Below are positions 1-8,442 of a DNA stretch of 64,000 nt, piece by piece. Every line of letters begins with the position of its first letter. Position 1 is the stretch's first letter. The DNA is from Caballeronia glathei (lineage in GTDB: Bacteria; Pseudomonadota; Gammaproteobacteria; Burkholderiales; Burkholderiaceae). A program made the position numbers and the translations under genes. Below the pieces are notes generated by a model. The model saw nothing but the letters and a program-made list of their open reading frames with translations, was not told where the DNA came from and made no database searches. The DNA lies in assembly GCF_000698595.1 (NCBI RefSeq), contig NZ_JFHC01000037.1, positions 17,982 through 81,981 on the forward strand. Direction: 5' to 3'.

Positions 1-410
1 ACCTGACCAAGCCGTTCAGCGTCCTCGAACTCGTCGCGCGGGTGAAGGCGTTGTTCCGGCTGGTGGACGTGCTCGTGAATCCGCCAGCGGACGCGCCGAA
101 GGCGATCGAAGCGAAGGACCTCAGAATCGATATCGAAAAGCGCGAGGTGACGGTGCGCCGCGCGCCCATCTGCCTCACGGCGAAGGAGTTTCAGCTACTG
201 CTGCATTTCGCGCAGAACCCGGGGCGCGTCTACAGCCGCAGCCAGCTGCTCGACCAGGTATGGGGCTACAGCCACAGCGGCTACGAGCATACGGTCAACT
301 CCCATATCAACCGCTTGCGCGCGAAGATCGAGACCGATCCGAACGAGCCCGAATACATCCAGACCGTCTGGGGTGTCGGCTACAAGTTCCGCAACGCTTC
401 GCGGGACTAA
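1..410 (+). CDS. OmpR/PhoB-family response regulator, 3' part
   Basis: The gene enters from the left edge; reading from base 3 the product begins LTKPFSVLELVARVKAL, the end of a receiver domain with its conserved Lys-Pro pair. It is followed by a complete OmpR-type winged-helix DNA-binding domain (LTAKEFQLL, the recognition region VNSHINRLRAKIE, and the wing WGVGYKF). The phosphoacceptor Asp lies outside the window. It would be the DNA-binding partner of the sensor kinase that begins 7 bases after its stop codon, forming a two-component operon. The signal sensed and the target genes cannot be read from this sequence. Confidence 0.93.
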   Translation, partial: LTKPFSVLELVARVKALFRLVDVLVNPPADAPKAIEAKDLRIDIEKREVTVRRAPICLTAKEFQLLLHFAQNPGRVYSRSQLLDQVWGYSHSGYEHTVNSHINRLRAKIETDPNEPEYIQTVWGVGYKFRNASRD

Positions 411-417
411 AGCGCTC

Positions 418-1470
418 ATGCTCCGCACCCTCTACGGCAGGCTCGCGGTCTTGCTGATGACGGTGTTCATCGCGATTGGCGCGATGATGATTCTCGCGTC
501 GCAGAAGATGGTCGAGACGCACCGGCTCCTCGAACTCGCGACGGACCTGATCATCGGCACGGTCGTATTCAGCCTTGTCGCCGCGCTGATCGTGTTCCGG
601 TTCCTCACGGTCCGGTTGCGCATGTTGTCGGAGTCGATCGAAGCGTTTCGTGCGAGCGGCTTCACCACACCCGTTCCGCTCGAACTGCCCGGCAATCTCG
701 ACGACGAGATCTGTCGTCTGAGTGCGGCGTTCCAGGAGATGTCCGAACGCATCGCCATGCAGCTGCGCCAGCTCGAAGACGTCGACCGGCAGCGGCGCGA
801 ACTGCTCGCGAATGTCTCCCATGACCTGCGCACGCCGCTCGCGTCGATGCAGGGCTATCTCGAGACCTTGCTCATCAAGTCGGAAGAACTCTCTTCCGAG
901 GAAAGGAACCGGTATCTGCAGGTCGCAGTGAAGCACTGCGAGCGGCTCGGCAAGCTGGTTCAGGATCTGTTCGAACTCACCAAGCTGGAAGCGCACGAGG
1001 TGAGTCCGCATATCGAAGTATTTCCGATAGCGGAACTGGCTCAGGACGTCGTTCAGAAATTCGCCTTGAAGGCTCAGAAGCGCCGGCTTGCGCTCGTGAC
1101 GACGTGCGAGCCGGACTGCCCGCCGGTGCGCGCCGATATCGGCATGATCGAGCGGGTGCTCGAAAACCTGATCGAAAACGCGATGCGCTATACGCCGGAA
1201 GGCGGCGAGATCGGCGTCGAAGTCCGGCGAGCGGGGACGCGCGTCGAACTTCGCGTGCGCGACACCGGACGAGGCATCGACGGGGAGGAACTGCACAACA
1301 TCTTCGACCGGTACTATCGGGTCGACCGGGCGGAGTTCGGCGCGACCGGCAACGCGGGGCTCGGGCTGGCGATCACCCGCCGCATCGTCGAACTGCATGG
1401 CGGGGACATCCAGGTTCAGAGTACGCCGGGGCTCGGCACGACGTTCATTGTGGATTTCGCGGTCGCGTGA
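418..1470 (+). CDS. Membrane sensor histidine kinase
   Basis: A 350-residue inner-membrane kinase. Two hydrophobic segments (about residues 8-28 and 44-62) leave a very short periplasmic loop of about 15 residues, so it probably senses within the membrane or cytoplasm. A HAMP-like linker follows, then the phosphoacceptor H-box LLANVSHDLRTPL (His135), the N-box LENLIENAMRY, the G1 box DTGRGIDGEEL and the G2 box GLGLAITRRIVELHGG. All catalytic motifs are intact. The start at 418 follows the regulator stop by 7 bases; an earlier in-frame ATG at 373 would overlap the regulator gene. It should phosphorylate the upstream OmpR-type regulator. Confidence 0.93.
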   Translation: MLRTLYGRLAVLLMTVFIAIGAMMILASQKMVETHRLLELATDLIIGTVVFSLVAALIVFRFLTVRLRMLSESIEAFRASGFTTPVPLELPGNLDDEICRLSAAFQEMSERIAMQLRQLEDVDRQRRELLANVSHDLRTPLASMQGYLETLLIKSEELSSEERNRYLQVAVKHCERLGKLVQDLFELTKLEAHEVSPHIEVFPIAELAQDVVQKFALKAQKRRLALVTTCEPDCPPVRADIGMIERVLENLIENAMRYTPEGGEIGVEVRRAGTRVELRVRDTGRGIDGEELHNIFDRYYRVDRAEFGATGNAGLGLAITRRIVELHGGDIQVQSTPGLGTTFIVDFAVA

Positions 1471-1497
1471 CGCGTGCCTCCACGCTCGCGCACGACA

Positions 1498-2271
1498 TCA
1501 CTGCGCTGCAAAGCCGACGATCGTTCCGTCGAGAATGTGCCGTTGAATCTGCGCCGCCAGCGGGAAATTCCCGTCGATGAGCATGGCACGCTCGCACGCC
1601 AAACCAACGGTTGTGCCCGCGCTAAGCGATTGCAGCATCGCAAATGCCGCCCGCTCGAGCGGCACGGCTTCGACCATGAAGCCGTGCCGCCGGATGAGCA
1701 GGAACTCGCCGCCGCTGTCGGCGTCGACTTCGCCGGGTTCGTCCGGCAAGGGCTGATTGACCGACCAGATGCGCGATACCGGGAACGCCGATGCGAGCAA
1801 ACGGCAGGCGGGGTTCACCGTGCAGCGCAAAGCCCCGCAGTCGGCTTGCAGCACACTGGCGAGATGCTCGATCGCGAGCGGTGCGTGGTCGGCCGCGTGA
1901 AAGACCTCGTGCATTGCCCATTCGAGTCTCGCGGTGTCGGGTAGATAGGGCAGCGATGCGGCCGGGGCGAACTCCGCGAGAAAAGCCGCAAACGTACTGC
2001 CGAAGCGCTGCATGTCACCGCTCGTCGACGGGTGCTCGCGGATATAGCGATTCGCCGCGTGATGAAAGAACGCTTCTCCCACGAGCCGTTCGACCACCGG
2101 GAAGACGTCTTGCAACGCTTCGCGCAGGTTCGCGTACATGTTGTTCAGATACACGTTCAGGCCGTCGCCGGTTCCCTCGCCGCGGGGCGCCACGTAATGG
2201 GCGATGTGTGCCGCGTCCTGCTCGACGATAGCGGCGGCAAACCCGAGTTGCAGTTCACGCAGCGATGGCAT
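1498..2271 (-). CDS. HvfC/BufC-like DUF2063 protein, MNIO partner
   Basis: A 257-residue protein of the DUF2063 family (N-terminal SLRELQLGFAAAI, then LNVYLNNMYANLREALQDVFPVV and YLPDTARLEWAMHEVF). Members bind the leader of a ribosomally made precursor peptide and present it to a DUF692 (MNIO) iron enzyme. The start was set at 2271 (MPSLREL) to match family N-termini; an upstream ATG at 2310 is possible. The gene overlaps the end of the DUF692 gene, so the two are translationally coupled. Family function is known from bufferin-type copper-binding peptide systems; what this copy modifies is unknown because no precursor gene is adjacent. Confidence 0.85.
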   Translation of the reverse strand: MPSLRELQLGFAAAIVEQDAAHIAHYVAPRGEGTGDGLNVYLNNMYANLREALQDVFPVVERLVGEAFFHHAANRYIREHPSTSGDMQRFGSTFAAFLAEFAPAASLPYLPDTARLEWAMHEVFHAADHAPLAIEHLASVLQADCGALRCTVNPACRLLASAFPVSRIWSVNQPLPDEPGEVDADSGGEFLLIRRHGFMVEAVPLERAAFAMLQSLSAGTTVGLACERAMLIDGNFPLAAQIQRHILDGTIVGFAAQ

Positions 2272-3115
2272 GTCGGGCTCCGAGAATCGCAGCGGCCGTG
2301 GCGGCTTCATCGATGAGGACCGATAGCTCCGGGATATCCGTGTCCCATTCGATCAGCGTGGGCACCGCCCCGAAGCGCGCGACCGCGTGCCGGTAGAGCG
2401 TCCATACGGGGTCGGCAACCCGTTGCCCATGGGTGTCGATCAGCAGGTCGCCTGCGCGGTCGAAGCCCGCAAGATGGATTTCCTTGACCGCCTGGGCCGG
2501 CATGGCGTCGATATGGCGCACCGGGTCCAGTCCGTGGTTCACGGCGTTCACGTGGACGTTGTTGACATCGAGAAGAATGCCGCATCCCGTGCATGCCGCG
2601 AGCGCCGCGATGAACTCGTGCTCGGATATCGTGGAGTGGCGAAAGCGGATATAGCTCGACACATTCTCGATGAGGATTTGCCTGCCCAGGTAATCCTGTG
2701 CTTCATGAACATGCTCGCACACCACTGCCAGCGCTTCTTCCGTATAGGGCAGCGGCAGCAGGTCGTTCAGGAATCGCCCGGCAACGACGCCCCAGCTGAG
2801 ATGCTCCGAAACCAGCCCCGGCTCGAAGCACTCCGCGAGTCTGCGCAGGCGCTTCAAGTGCTCGCGGTCGATGCGATCGGTCGTCCCGAGGCACAGTCCG
2901 ACCCCATGCAGGCTGATCGGATAGGCGTCACGGATCTGCCGAAGGTAGTGCAAGGGCTGGCCACCGTCGCCGAAGTAGTTTTCGCTATGCACCTCCATCC
3001 ATCCGATCGCAGGACGTTCCTCGAGAATCTGCCGGTAATGCGCCGCGCGCAGTCCGATTCCGACGTCATGAGGAATCGCAGCAGGCGCGGCGAATCGGCT
3101 ATTCAGCGTTTGCAT
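2255..3115 (-). CDS. HvfB/BufB-like DUF692 multinuclear iron oxidative enzyme
   Basis: A 286-residue MNIO (DUF692) enzyme with a TIM-barrel pattern. Iron-ligand regions are present: EVHSENYFGDG, SLHGVGLCLG (His70), SEHLSWG (Glu104-His105), LIENVSSYI, LLDVNNVHVNAVNHG, KEIHLAGF and IDTHGQR. Known family members use two or three irons and O2 to oxidise Cys residues of a small precursor peptide, for example to thiooxazole or oxazolone/thioamide groups. It is followed by its DUF2063 partner, but the usual DUF2282-type precursor gene upstream and DoxX-like gene downstream are not seen. The length is normal, so the enzyme itself looks functional. Confidence 0.9.
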   Translation of the reverse strand: MQTLNSRFAAPAAIPHDVGIGLRAAHYRQILEERPAIGWMEVHSENYFGDGGQPLHYLRQIRDAYPISLHGVGLCLGTTDRIDREHLKRLRRLAECFEPGLVSEHLSWGVVAGRFLNDLLPLPYTEEALAVVCEHVHEAQDYLGRQILIENVSSYIRFRHSTISEHEFIAALAACTGCGILLDVNNVHVNAVNHGLDPVRHIDAMPAQAVKEIHLAGFDRAGDLLIDTHGQRVADPVWTLYRHAVARFGAVPTLIEWDTDIPELSVLIDEAATAAAILGARHAIAA

Positions 3116-3324
3116 CAGAGATCACCGTCGCAAGGTTGCTTGCCAGCGTGTAATTTGGCGCATAAAAATCACAGAATCATCACGACGGTATGGCTTTCTT
3201 GCCGCATGAATCTCCTGCGTCCATCCGCCACCGTCCGGATGCATGGAACCGCGCACCAGTACGGATTGCACCCAGCACTGCCGGGACAAGCTCATTGCGC
3301 GTGTTCCCGCTTAGGATCGAAGCC

Positions 3325-4584
3325 ATGACACTCAAGCAAAAGCTGCTTCTTCCCGTCGCCCTGTGCGGATTGCTCGTGATCGTCTATATCGCAGTGGGCT
3401 GGGTGCCCGGCGAGGGCCCTGCCGGGATGCGGCCCGGCATCGTGATTGTCGCCGCGCTGGGATTGCTTCTTGTGCTGGCGACCGCGAGCCTCGCCATCGA
3501 CGCTCATGTGCGGCGTCCGTTGGCCATGCTTCTGCATGCAGCGCACGGAAGCAGCGAGCCGATGGCGGATGCGCCCGATGAGATCGGGCAGGTTGGCGCC
3601 GCACTCCGCGCGCTGAGGACGAGAGTCGACGATCTGGAGCGGGCGCTTAAACTCGCGGCGGACGAACGCAGGCAGATGGAAGTGACGCTACGTTCGAGCG
3701 AGGAACGCTACGCGCTCGCGATGCGTACCTGCGACGACGGGCTGTGGGAATGGAACCTCCAGACGCAGAATTTCATGCTGTCCGCGCGCTGGAAGAGCAT
3801 GCTCGGATATGACGACGACGAGTTGGCCAATACGCGGCAGGCCTGGCTGCAATGCGTGCACCCCGCCGACGTTGCATCGGTCGAGGCAGCGTTGCTCCAG
3901 CATCTGGAAGGCGCGACGCCCCGCTACGAGCAGCAGTTGCGCCTTTTGCACAAGGACGGCCGCTACCGCTGGGTCAGTTCGATCGGCAGCGCGATTCGCC
4001 ACGCGAGCGGCCGGCCATCGCGTTTCGTCGCACTCGATACCGATATCACACGCGTACGGAGAATCGAAAACATTCTCCAGCACATTGTTCAGGGAACGTC
4101 CGGCAAGAGTGGCGACGATTTTTTCCGCACGCTGGTGCGTCATTTCGCGGCGGCACTGGACGTCTCGTGTGCTTTCGTCACCGAATGCACCGGCTGGCCG
4201 CCGAAGAGCGTGCACACGCTCGCGTTCTGGTTCCAGGACGGCTTTCGCGAGAACTTCGAATTCGAACTTGCCGGCACACCCTGTGAGGCCGTCTTCAGTC
4301 TCAAGCGTCCCGCGTTTCATCCGCAGAATGTCGGCAAGCTGTTTCCGCGAGACGACAAATTCGAAAGCTATTACGGGCTTCCGATCTTCAACAGCGAGCG
4401 CCAGGTCATCGGGCACATGGCCTTCTTCGATGACAAGGAAATGAAGGAAGAAGACATCCTCATGGACTCCGTCTATTCCATCTTCACGGCGCGCGCCGCT
4501 GTCGAAATTGAGCGCAAGGCCGGGCTCGACCGCCTGACCCGAACCGATCTCACGGCCACCGGCCCCGCCGCGACTGCCCGCTAA
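3325..4584 (+). CDS. Membrane PAS-GAF sensor protein without an output domain
   Basis: A 419-residue protein. Two N-terminal membrane helices (about 6-25 and 35-55) are followed by a HAMP-like linker, a coiled-coil stretch, a PAS/PAC module (about 130-250: YALAMRTCDDGLWEWNLQTQ, then RLLHKDGRYRWVSSIGSA and VALDTDITRVRR) and a GAF-like domain (about 260-400, ending in GLPIFNSERQVIGHMAFFDDK). The family usually continues into a GGDEF, EAL or kinase domain, but translation stops soon after the GAF domain. The start at 3325 (MTLKQKLLLP) gives a proper membrane helix. It may act as a sensor subunit for a separate effector or be a truncated signalling protein. Confidence 0.8.
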   Translation: MTLKQKLLLPVALCGLLVIVYIAVGWVPGEGPAGMRPGIVIVAALGLLLVLATASLAIDAHVRRPLAMLLHAAHGSSEPMADAPDEIGQVGAALRALRTRVDDLERALKLAADERRQMEVTLRSSEERYALAMRTCDDGLWEWNLQTQNFMLSARWKSMLGYDDDELANTRQAWLQCVHPADVASVEAALLQHLEGATPRYEQQLRLLHKDGRYRWVSSIGSAIRHASGRPSRFVALDTDITRVRRIENILQHIVQGTSGKSGDDFFRTLVRHFAAALDVSCAFVTECTGWPPKSVHTLAFWFQDGFRENFEFELAGTPCEAVFSLKRPAFHPQNVGKLFPRDDKFESYYGLPIFNSERQVIGHMAFFDDKEMKEEDILMDSVYSIFTARAAVEIERKAGLDRLTRTDLTATGPAATAR

Positions 4585-4870
4585 CCGTTTCGCCGCATCG
4601 CGCGTGCTCGAGATCAAATCGAAGTGTCCTGTGCTTCGGATGAGCGTCAGCCGCAGAAGCATCTCCCGTCCCGCGTCACGGAGCAGCCAGCGTACAGGTC
4701 GCGCGGCGACCAGCACGATGCAGGGTATCCATGAAGGCGGGAAACGTCGGCGAACGCCGACGCTGTTTGTTTTCGTCGCGCGCGGCGTGCCGGATGATGG
4801 CTATCCAGCTCCGCCTCTCGCACCGGACTGCGATCTCTATCGTGGTCCGGTGCATGCACGCCAGCCTTTT

Positions 4871-5479
4871 CTAACGAACGAGGCGGTCGATCTGCTTCTG
4901 GTCAAGGCCGTGCTCTTCATAGTGAGCTCGTGCCGCAGCCAGTTTGGTGAAGACGTCCTCGTATCCCGTGATCCTGTCACCATCCAGATAGATGTACCCT
5001 GCTACCGAATGAAACCAGGTGATCATCTCCTTGACGTCACCGGGCACCACCAGCGTATGGACTTCACCCGGCGGCTCCATGATGAACGAGCCTTCGGTGT
5101 ACATCTCCTCGTGTTCCATATAGAACCAGCGGCCCTTGATCACGTGGGCATGCACCGCACCCAGGTGCCGGTGACACGAGAGCACACCCGATTTGCGCAC
5201 TCGAAGAAGATTGACGTAGTAGCCTTGCGTCACGCCGAAGCACAGCGGCAGGAACTGGACGCCGTCGGCCTGCGTAACCCACATCCGCTCATCCACGTCA
5301 TGCACGTTCTGGAAGAAGATGTCCGGACGCGCGTCGGCCGGCAATGGATCACGTGCGGCCCGAACACCCAGAGGATTATGGAAGTCTCTTGAAAATTGCG
5401 GCACAACTATCTCCTGAAATAGAACCTGGAACCGCTCGTGAAAACACGACACATCGGCCTCGATTTTTCTGTAAAGCAT
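4871..5479 (-). CDS. Cupin protein, 2,4'-dihydroxyacetophenone dioxygenase-like
   Basis: A cupin of up to 202 residues matching the 2,4'-dihydroxyacetophenone dioxygenase family (RPDIFFQNVHDVDERMW, YYVNLLRVRKSGVLSCHRHL, VHAHVIKGRWFYMEH, MEPPGEVHTLVVP). The HRH and later His residues supply the metal site. Founding members cleave the side chain of a dihydroxyacetophenone to 4-hydroxybenzoate and formate; many relatives have unknown substrates. The N-terminal 50 residues are not conserved and no good ribosome site precedes the ATG at 5479, so the true start may be further in. It is divergent from the LysR gene at 5875, which may regulate it. Confidence 0.72.
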   Translation of the reverse strand: MLYRKIEADVSCFHERFQVLFQEIVVPQFSRDFHNPLGVRAARDPLPADARPDIFFQNVHDVDERMWVTQADGVQFLPLCFGVTQGYYVNLLRVRKSGVLSCHRHLGAVHAHVIKGRWFYMEHEEMYTEGSFIMEPPGEVHTLVVPGDVKEMITWFHSVAGYIYLDGDRITGYEDVFTKLAAARAHYEEHGLDQKQIDRLVR

Positions 5480-5874
5480 TGAGGAGCCAGAGTTGAATGT
5501 GCCTATGAGCGAATTGGTGGACTTCGAAAAGCCCGGTGAAATGATTGTGCGCGCCGAGTGGGCGAATCACCACCTCTGCCACGGAATAGCCACTGTGAAT
5601 TTCGGTCACAGGCGGCAGGACCCGCCACCGTCAACATCGGATTTGAAGAAATGATTACGGCCGGCGACAGGGGTTCCTCCAAACGAGCCGTCTGAGGATC
5701 ATCTTGCTTTCTTGACGTTTGTGTCATTATTCTGCCTTCACCCAAAGCAAACCTGCGAACCGCACGCTCGATTGCACCGGCGCGAACGTCACCGTATGAG
5801 GCAACCGGTTCGCAAGCGTCGCAGCATCGCTATCGCGGACCGGCAGGCAGACACTTTCGGGCAGGAGACAGCCC
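5480..5874. promoter_or_regulatory. Divergent intergenic region, cupin / LysR
   Basis: About 395 bases without a convincing gene. It should hold promoters for the cupin gene (leftward) and the LysR gene (rightward). A palindrome-like element TTGACGTTTGTGTCAT at 5712-5727 resembles the two operator-like palindromes at 8268 and 8397 (10 of the 12 half-site bases of TTGACA-N4-TGTCAA). Short reading frames here show no family features. Confidence 0.5.
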
Positions 5875-6780
5875 ATGGATAAATATGCAGAGATCGTTGC
5901 ATTCGTCGCATCCGCGGAGCATGCGAGCTTTTCTGCTGCCGCGCGAACGCTCGAACTGACACCCTCCGCCGTCAGCAAGCTTGTCACACGACTGGAAAAC
6001 CGGCTGCGCGTGCGTCTGTTCACGCGTCAGGCCAGAACCGTTTCCCTCACCGAGGAAGGCAACGCGTTCATGCACAGCGCACGCGGCGTCATCGAAGCAA
6101 TGGCCGAAGCAGATTCGGTCGCGGAGTCTCTTCCAACGTCGGTGCGAGGCACCATTCGCGTACATACGATGTTCACGTTCGCGAAGCACCAGATTCTCCC
6201 GTGGCTGCCGGACTTCCTGGCGGAGCATCCGGACCTGACTGTCGAGTTTCACGTCGGCCCGCAATTCGTCGACATGTTCGACCAGGGCATCGATGTCGCC
6301 ATCCACAGCGGGATTCTTCCCGACTCGTCCCGCGTTGCGAGGAAGATCGCGAGCAGCAGATGGATTGTGTGCGCATCGCCAGACTTTCTGACGCGGTATG
6401 GGCAACCGGCTACGCCCGAGGCGCTACGCAATCTGCCCTGTCTCGGCTTCAGCTTCAAGAGCGACTGGAACGTGTGGCCCTTTCAGCTCGATGACGGCAC
6501 ACTGGTCGGAATCGACGTGCGAGGCAAGGTCAATACTACGCAGGGCGAGTTGCTTCGCGACCTTGCCCTCAAAGGTGCGGGCGTGGTCCGGCTTGCCGAG
6601 TTTCACATCGCAGACGACCTGGCGTCGGGAAGACTTGTCGAGGTCTTGCCAGAGCATCAGGACCACACGAAGGAGCCGATATATGTCGTCTACCCTAGCC
6701 GGCGCAATCTAAGTCCTCGCGTCAGAGCCTTTTGCACCTGTCTGGAGACGCAGATCAGGACGATGCCCTGGAACGGTTGA
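5875..6780 (+). CDS. LysR-family transcriptional regulator
   Basis: A 301-residue LysR regulator. The N-terminal winged helix is clear (FVASAEHASFSAAARTLELT, SAVSKLVTRLENRLRVRLF), followed by the linker helix and a periplasmic-binding-protein-like sensor domain (RVHTMFTFAKHQILPWLPDF, GIDVAIHSG). It lies between a divergent cupin dioxygenase gene and a co-directional nucleoside deaminase gene 54 bases downstream, and is a candidate regulator of both. The inducer is unknown. Confidence 0.93.
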   Translation: MDKYAEIVAFVASAEHASFSAAARTLELTPSAVSKLVTRLENRLRVRLFTRQARTVSLTEEGNAFMHSARGVIEAMAEADSVAESLPTSVRGTIRVHTMFTFAKHQILPWLPDFLAEHPDLTVEFHVGPQFVDMFDQGIDVAIHSGILPDSSRVARKIASSRWIVCASPDFLTRYGQPATPEALRNLPCLGFSFKSDWNVWPFQLDDGTLVGIDVRGKVNTTQGELLRDLALKGAGVVRLAEFHIADDLASGRLVEVLPEHQDHTKEPIYVVYPSRRNLSPRVRAFCTCLETQIRTMPWNG

Positions 6781-6834
6781 GCAAGCCTGGCTGCCCCTTT
6801 CCAATTGCGATTCAATCAACCGAGGAGAATGTCG

Positions 6835-7326
6835 ATGTACAACGAAAAGTTCATGGATCGCGCGCTCGCCTTGTCCGCCAGGGCCCTGACAGAACCCGGC
6901 ACCGAGCCGTTTGGGGCGGTCGTCGTTCGAGACGGCGTGGCGGTCGGAGAGGGCTTCAATCATTCAGTCGCGAACTGGGACCCGACGTCGCATGGGGAGA
7001 TCGAAGCGATCCGCGACGCCTGCCGCCGTCTCGGGACGGTCGATCTCAGCGGTTGCGATCTCTATACGTCGTGTGAACCTTGCGCGCTCTGCGTCGCGGC
7101 GATGAAGATATGCGGCATCGGCGGGCTTTACTACGGTGCCTCGCTGGTGCAGTCGAGCAAGGCGTTTGCCAACGTGTCGGGGGCCGACCGTCATCCGATC
7201 GACGTTGACGGTCTGCGCCTTGAAGCGGGTGGGACACTCGAAACGCGGTCCCAGCCGGCGGAGCAAAAGCGTGATGCAGAGGCGGTGCGCATACTGGAGG
7301 AATGGGCATCGTCGCGCAGTGCCTAG
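6835..7326 (+). CDS. Zinc-dependent nucleoside/base deaminase
   Basis: A 163-residue member of the cytidine/deoxycytidylate deaminase superfamily. The HxE motif is in TSHGEIEAIRDA (zinc ligand His53, proton shuttle Glu55) and the PCxxC motif in SCEPCALCVAAM (Cys83, Cys86). The overall pattern is closest to guanine deaminase or tRNA-adenosine-deaminase-like proteins; the substrate is unproven. Two ATGs are available: GAGGAG at 6822-6827 sits 7 bases from the ATG at 6835 but only 1 base from the one at 6829, so 6835 was chosen. It probably shares transcription with the LysR gene just upstream. Confidence 0.86.
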   Translation: MYNEKFMDRALALSARALTEPGTEPFGAVVVRDGVAVGEGFNHSVANWDPTSHGEIEAIRDACRRLGTVDLSGCDLYTSCEPCALCVAAMKICGIGGLYYGASLVQSSKAFANVSGADRHPIDVDGLRLEAGGTLETRSQPAEQKRDAEAVRILEEWASSRSA

Positions 7327-7382
7327 ATGAATTCCTCGTTGCGTAAAGGATTGCCTCTTGGGCACTGCCGCCGTCACACGCC

Positions 7383-8201
7383 TTAAGCCTTAAAAAAATC
7401 GCCTAGCGCAATGGACACGGCTTTGGCGTCGTTCTCCGTCGGGATGTGCCCCGCTTGCGGAATTCGCACCAGTTTCGTGTTCGGCATCTCTGCCGCAAAA
7501 CGCTCGGCATATTCGACGCGCTGATAAGGATCATCCTCGCCCCACACCAGCAGTTTCGGAGCCGCCGATGCGCGCAACGCGGACACGAGATCCACTGTAT
7601 AGCGGCCGTCCGCCGCGCCGGCAAGCGCCATCCACGAGCGTGTCACACGTGCGTCGGTCCACGGATCGAGGTACTCCTCGACGAGTGCCTCGGACGCCGC
7701 GCTTTCCAGGAGGCCTTTGCGAATGGCCTGCCGCCGCGCGTTCAGGATATCGCCGGGCGAAGTTGCCGCAACGACCGCCGGATCGCGGTAGCGAGCCACG
7801 GCGGGCACCGGCCATGAGTCGTACATCACCGCATTGACCAGCGCAAGCTGTTCGATCTCGATTGTTCCTTTCACGAGCAGATGCTGCGCGATCCCGCCGC
7901 CGATATCGTGCCCCGCCAGCTTCACCGGTCCGGTGATGCCGAGCGCCCCGGCAAAGCGTTCGACCCAGGCCGCGAGTGCCGGAACCGTTCCCGTTTCGAG
8001 CGTGAGCTCCCCTGACGAACGGCCGAGACCCGGAAGATCGACCGCAACCGGGCGCAGGCCGCGCGCCGCGAGGTCCGCGAGCACCGGCTGCCACACACGG
8101 CTCCAATAGGTGCCGTGAAGCATCAGCACCACGGGGCCCGCGTCGCCCGCAGTCAGATAACTGGTGGCCACGCCATCCACTTCTATGAAATCTCTTCGCA
8201 T
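7383..8201 (-). CDS. Alpha/beta hydrolase with Asp nucleophile
   Basis: A 272-residue alpha/beta-fold hydrolase. The oxyanion motif is LMLHGTYW (His29-Gly30), and the nucleophile elbow reads AGHDIGGG with Asp99 where esterases carry Ser. The later acid (VWGEDDPYQ) and the catalytic His (PQAGHIPTEND) are present. An Asp nucleophile is typical of epoxide hydrolases and haloalkane or haloacetate dehalogenases, so one of these activities is more likely than esterase. The start at 8201 has AAGGAG upstream at good spacing. It is divergent from the iron alcohol dehydrogenase gene and shares a palindrome-bearing promoter region with it. Confidence 0.85.
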   Translation of the reverse strand: MRRDFIEVDGVATSYLTAGDAGPVVLMLHGTYWSRVWQPVLADLAARGLRPVAVDLPGLGRSSGELTLETGTVPALAAWVERFAGALGITGPVKLAGHDIGGGIAQHLLVKGTIEIEQLALVNAVMYDSWPVPAVARYRDPAVVAATSPGDILNARRQAIRKGLLESAASEALVEEYLDPWTDARVTRSWMALAGAADGRYTVDLVSALRASAAPKLLVWGEDDPYQRVEYAERFAAEMPNTKLVRIPQAGHIPTENDAKAVSIALGDFFKA

Positions 8202-8267
8202 TTGATCCACTCCTTCATATTGGCCGTTACGGCGCGACATCCCGGATCGCTTCAATAACTGCCATGA

Positions 8268-8283
8268 TTGACACGTGTGTCAA
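8268..8283. promoter_or_regulatory. Palindromic operator candidate TTGACACGTGTGTCAA
   Basis: A perfect inverted repeat (TTGACAC-GT-GTGTCAA) 67 bases upstream of the hydrolase start. Read on the minus strand it matches the second palindrome at 8397 in 14 of 16 positions. The half-site TTGACA also resembles a sigma-70 -35 box. The binding protein is unknown. Confidence 0.6.
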
Positions 8284-8396
8284 CAAAGTAGCACGGATTT
8301 TCAGATCGTGCCAGCAGCACTGGACGTTCGAAATGTCGCGATAACACGGCATTGCCGGAGCAATCGCATCGGCTACATGAAATTTCCCGGTTGTTG

Positions 8397-8412
8397 TTGA
8401 CACAAATGTCAA
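8397..8412. promoter_or_regulatory. Palindromic operator candidate TTGACACAAATGTCAA
   Basis: An inverted repeat (TTGACA-N4-TGTCAA) 30 bases upstream of the dehydrogenase ATG, in a position suited to repression. It pairs with the similar palindrome at 8268-8283, centre to centre 129 bases apart, which would allow DNA looping. Confidence 0.6.
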
Positions 8413-8442
8413 GCATATCCACACTACCTGCAACGACCTACG

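Noticed and set aside
3122..3295. A 57-codon minus-strand frame ending 6 bases before the HvfB start, considered as a precursor peptide
   Set aside because: It has only one Cys, no signal peptide, no DUF2282-like pattern and no ribosome site, so it does not look like a bufferin-type precursor.
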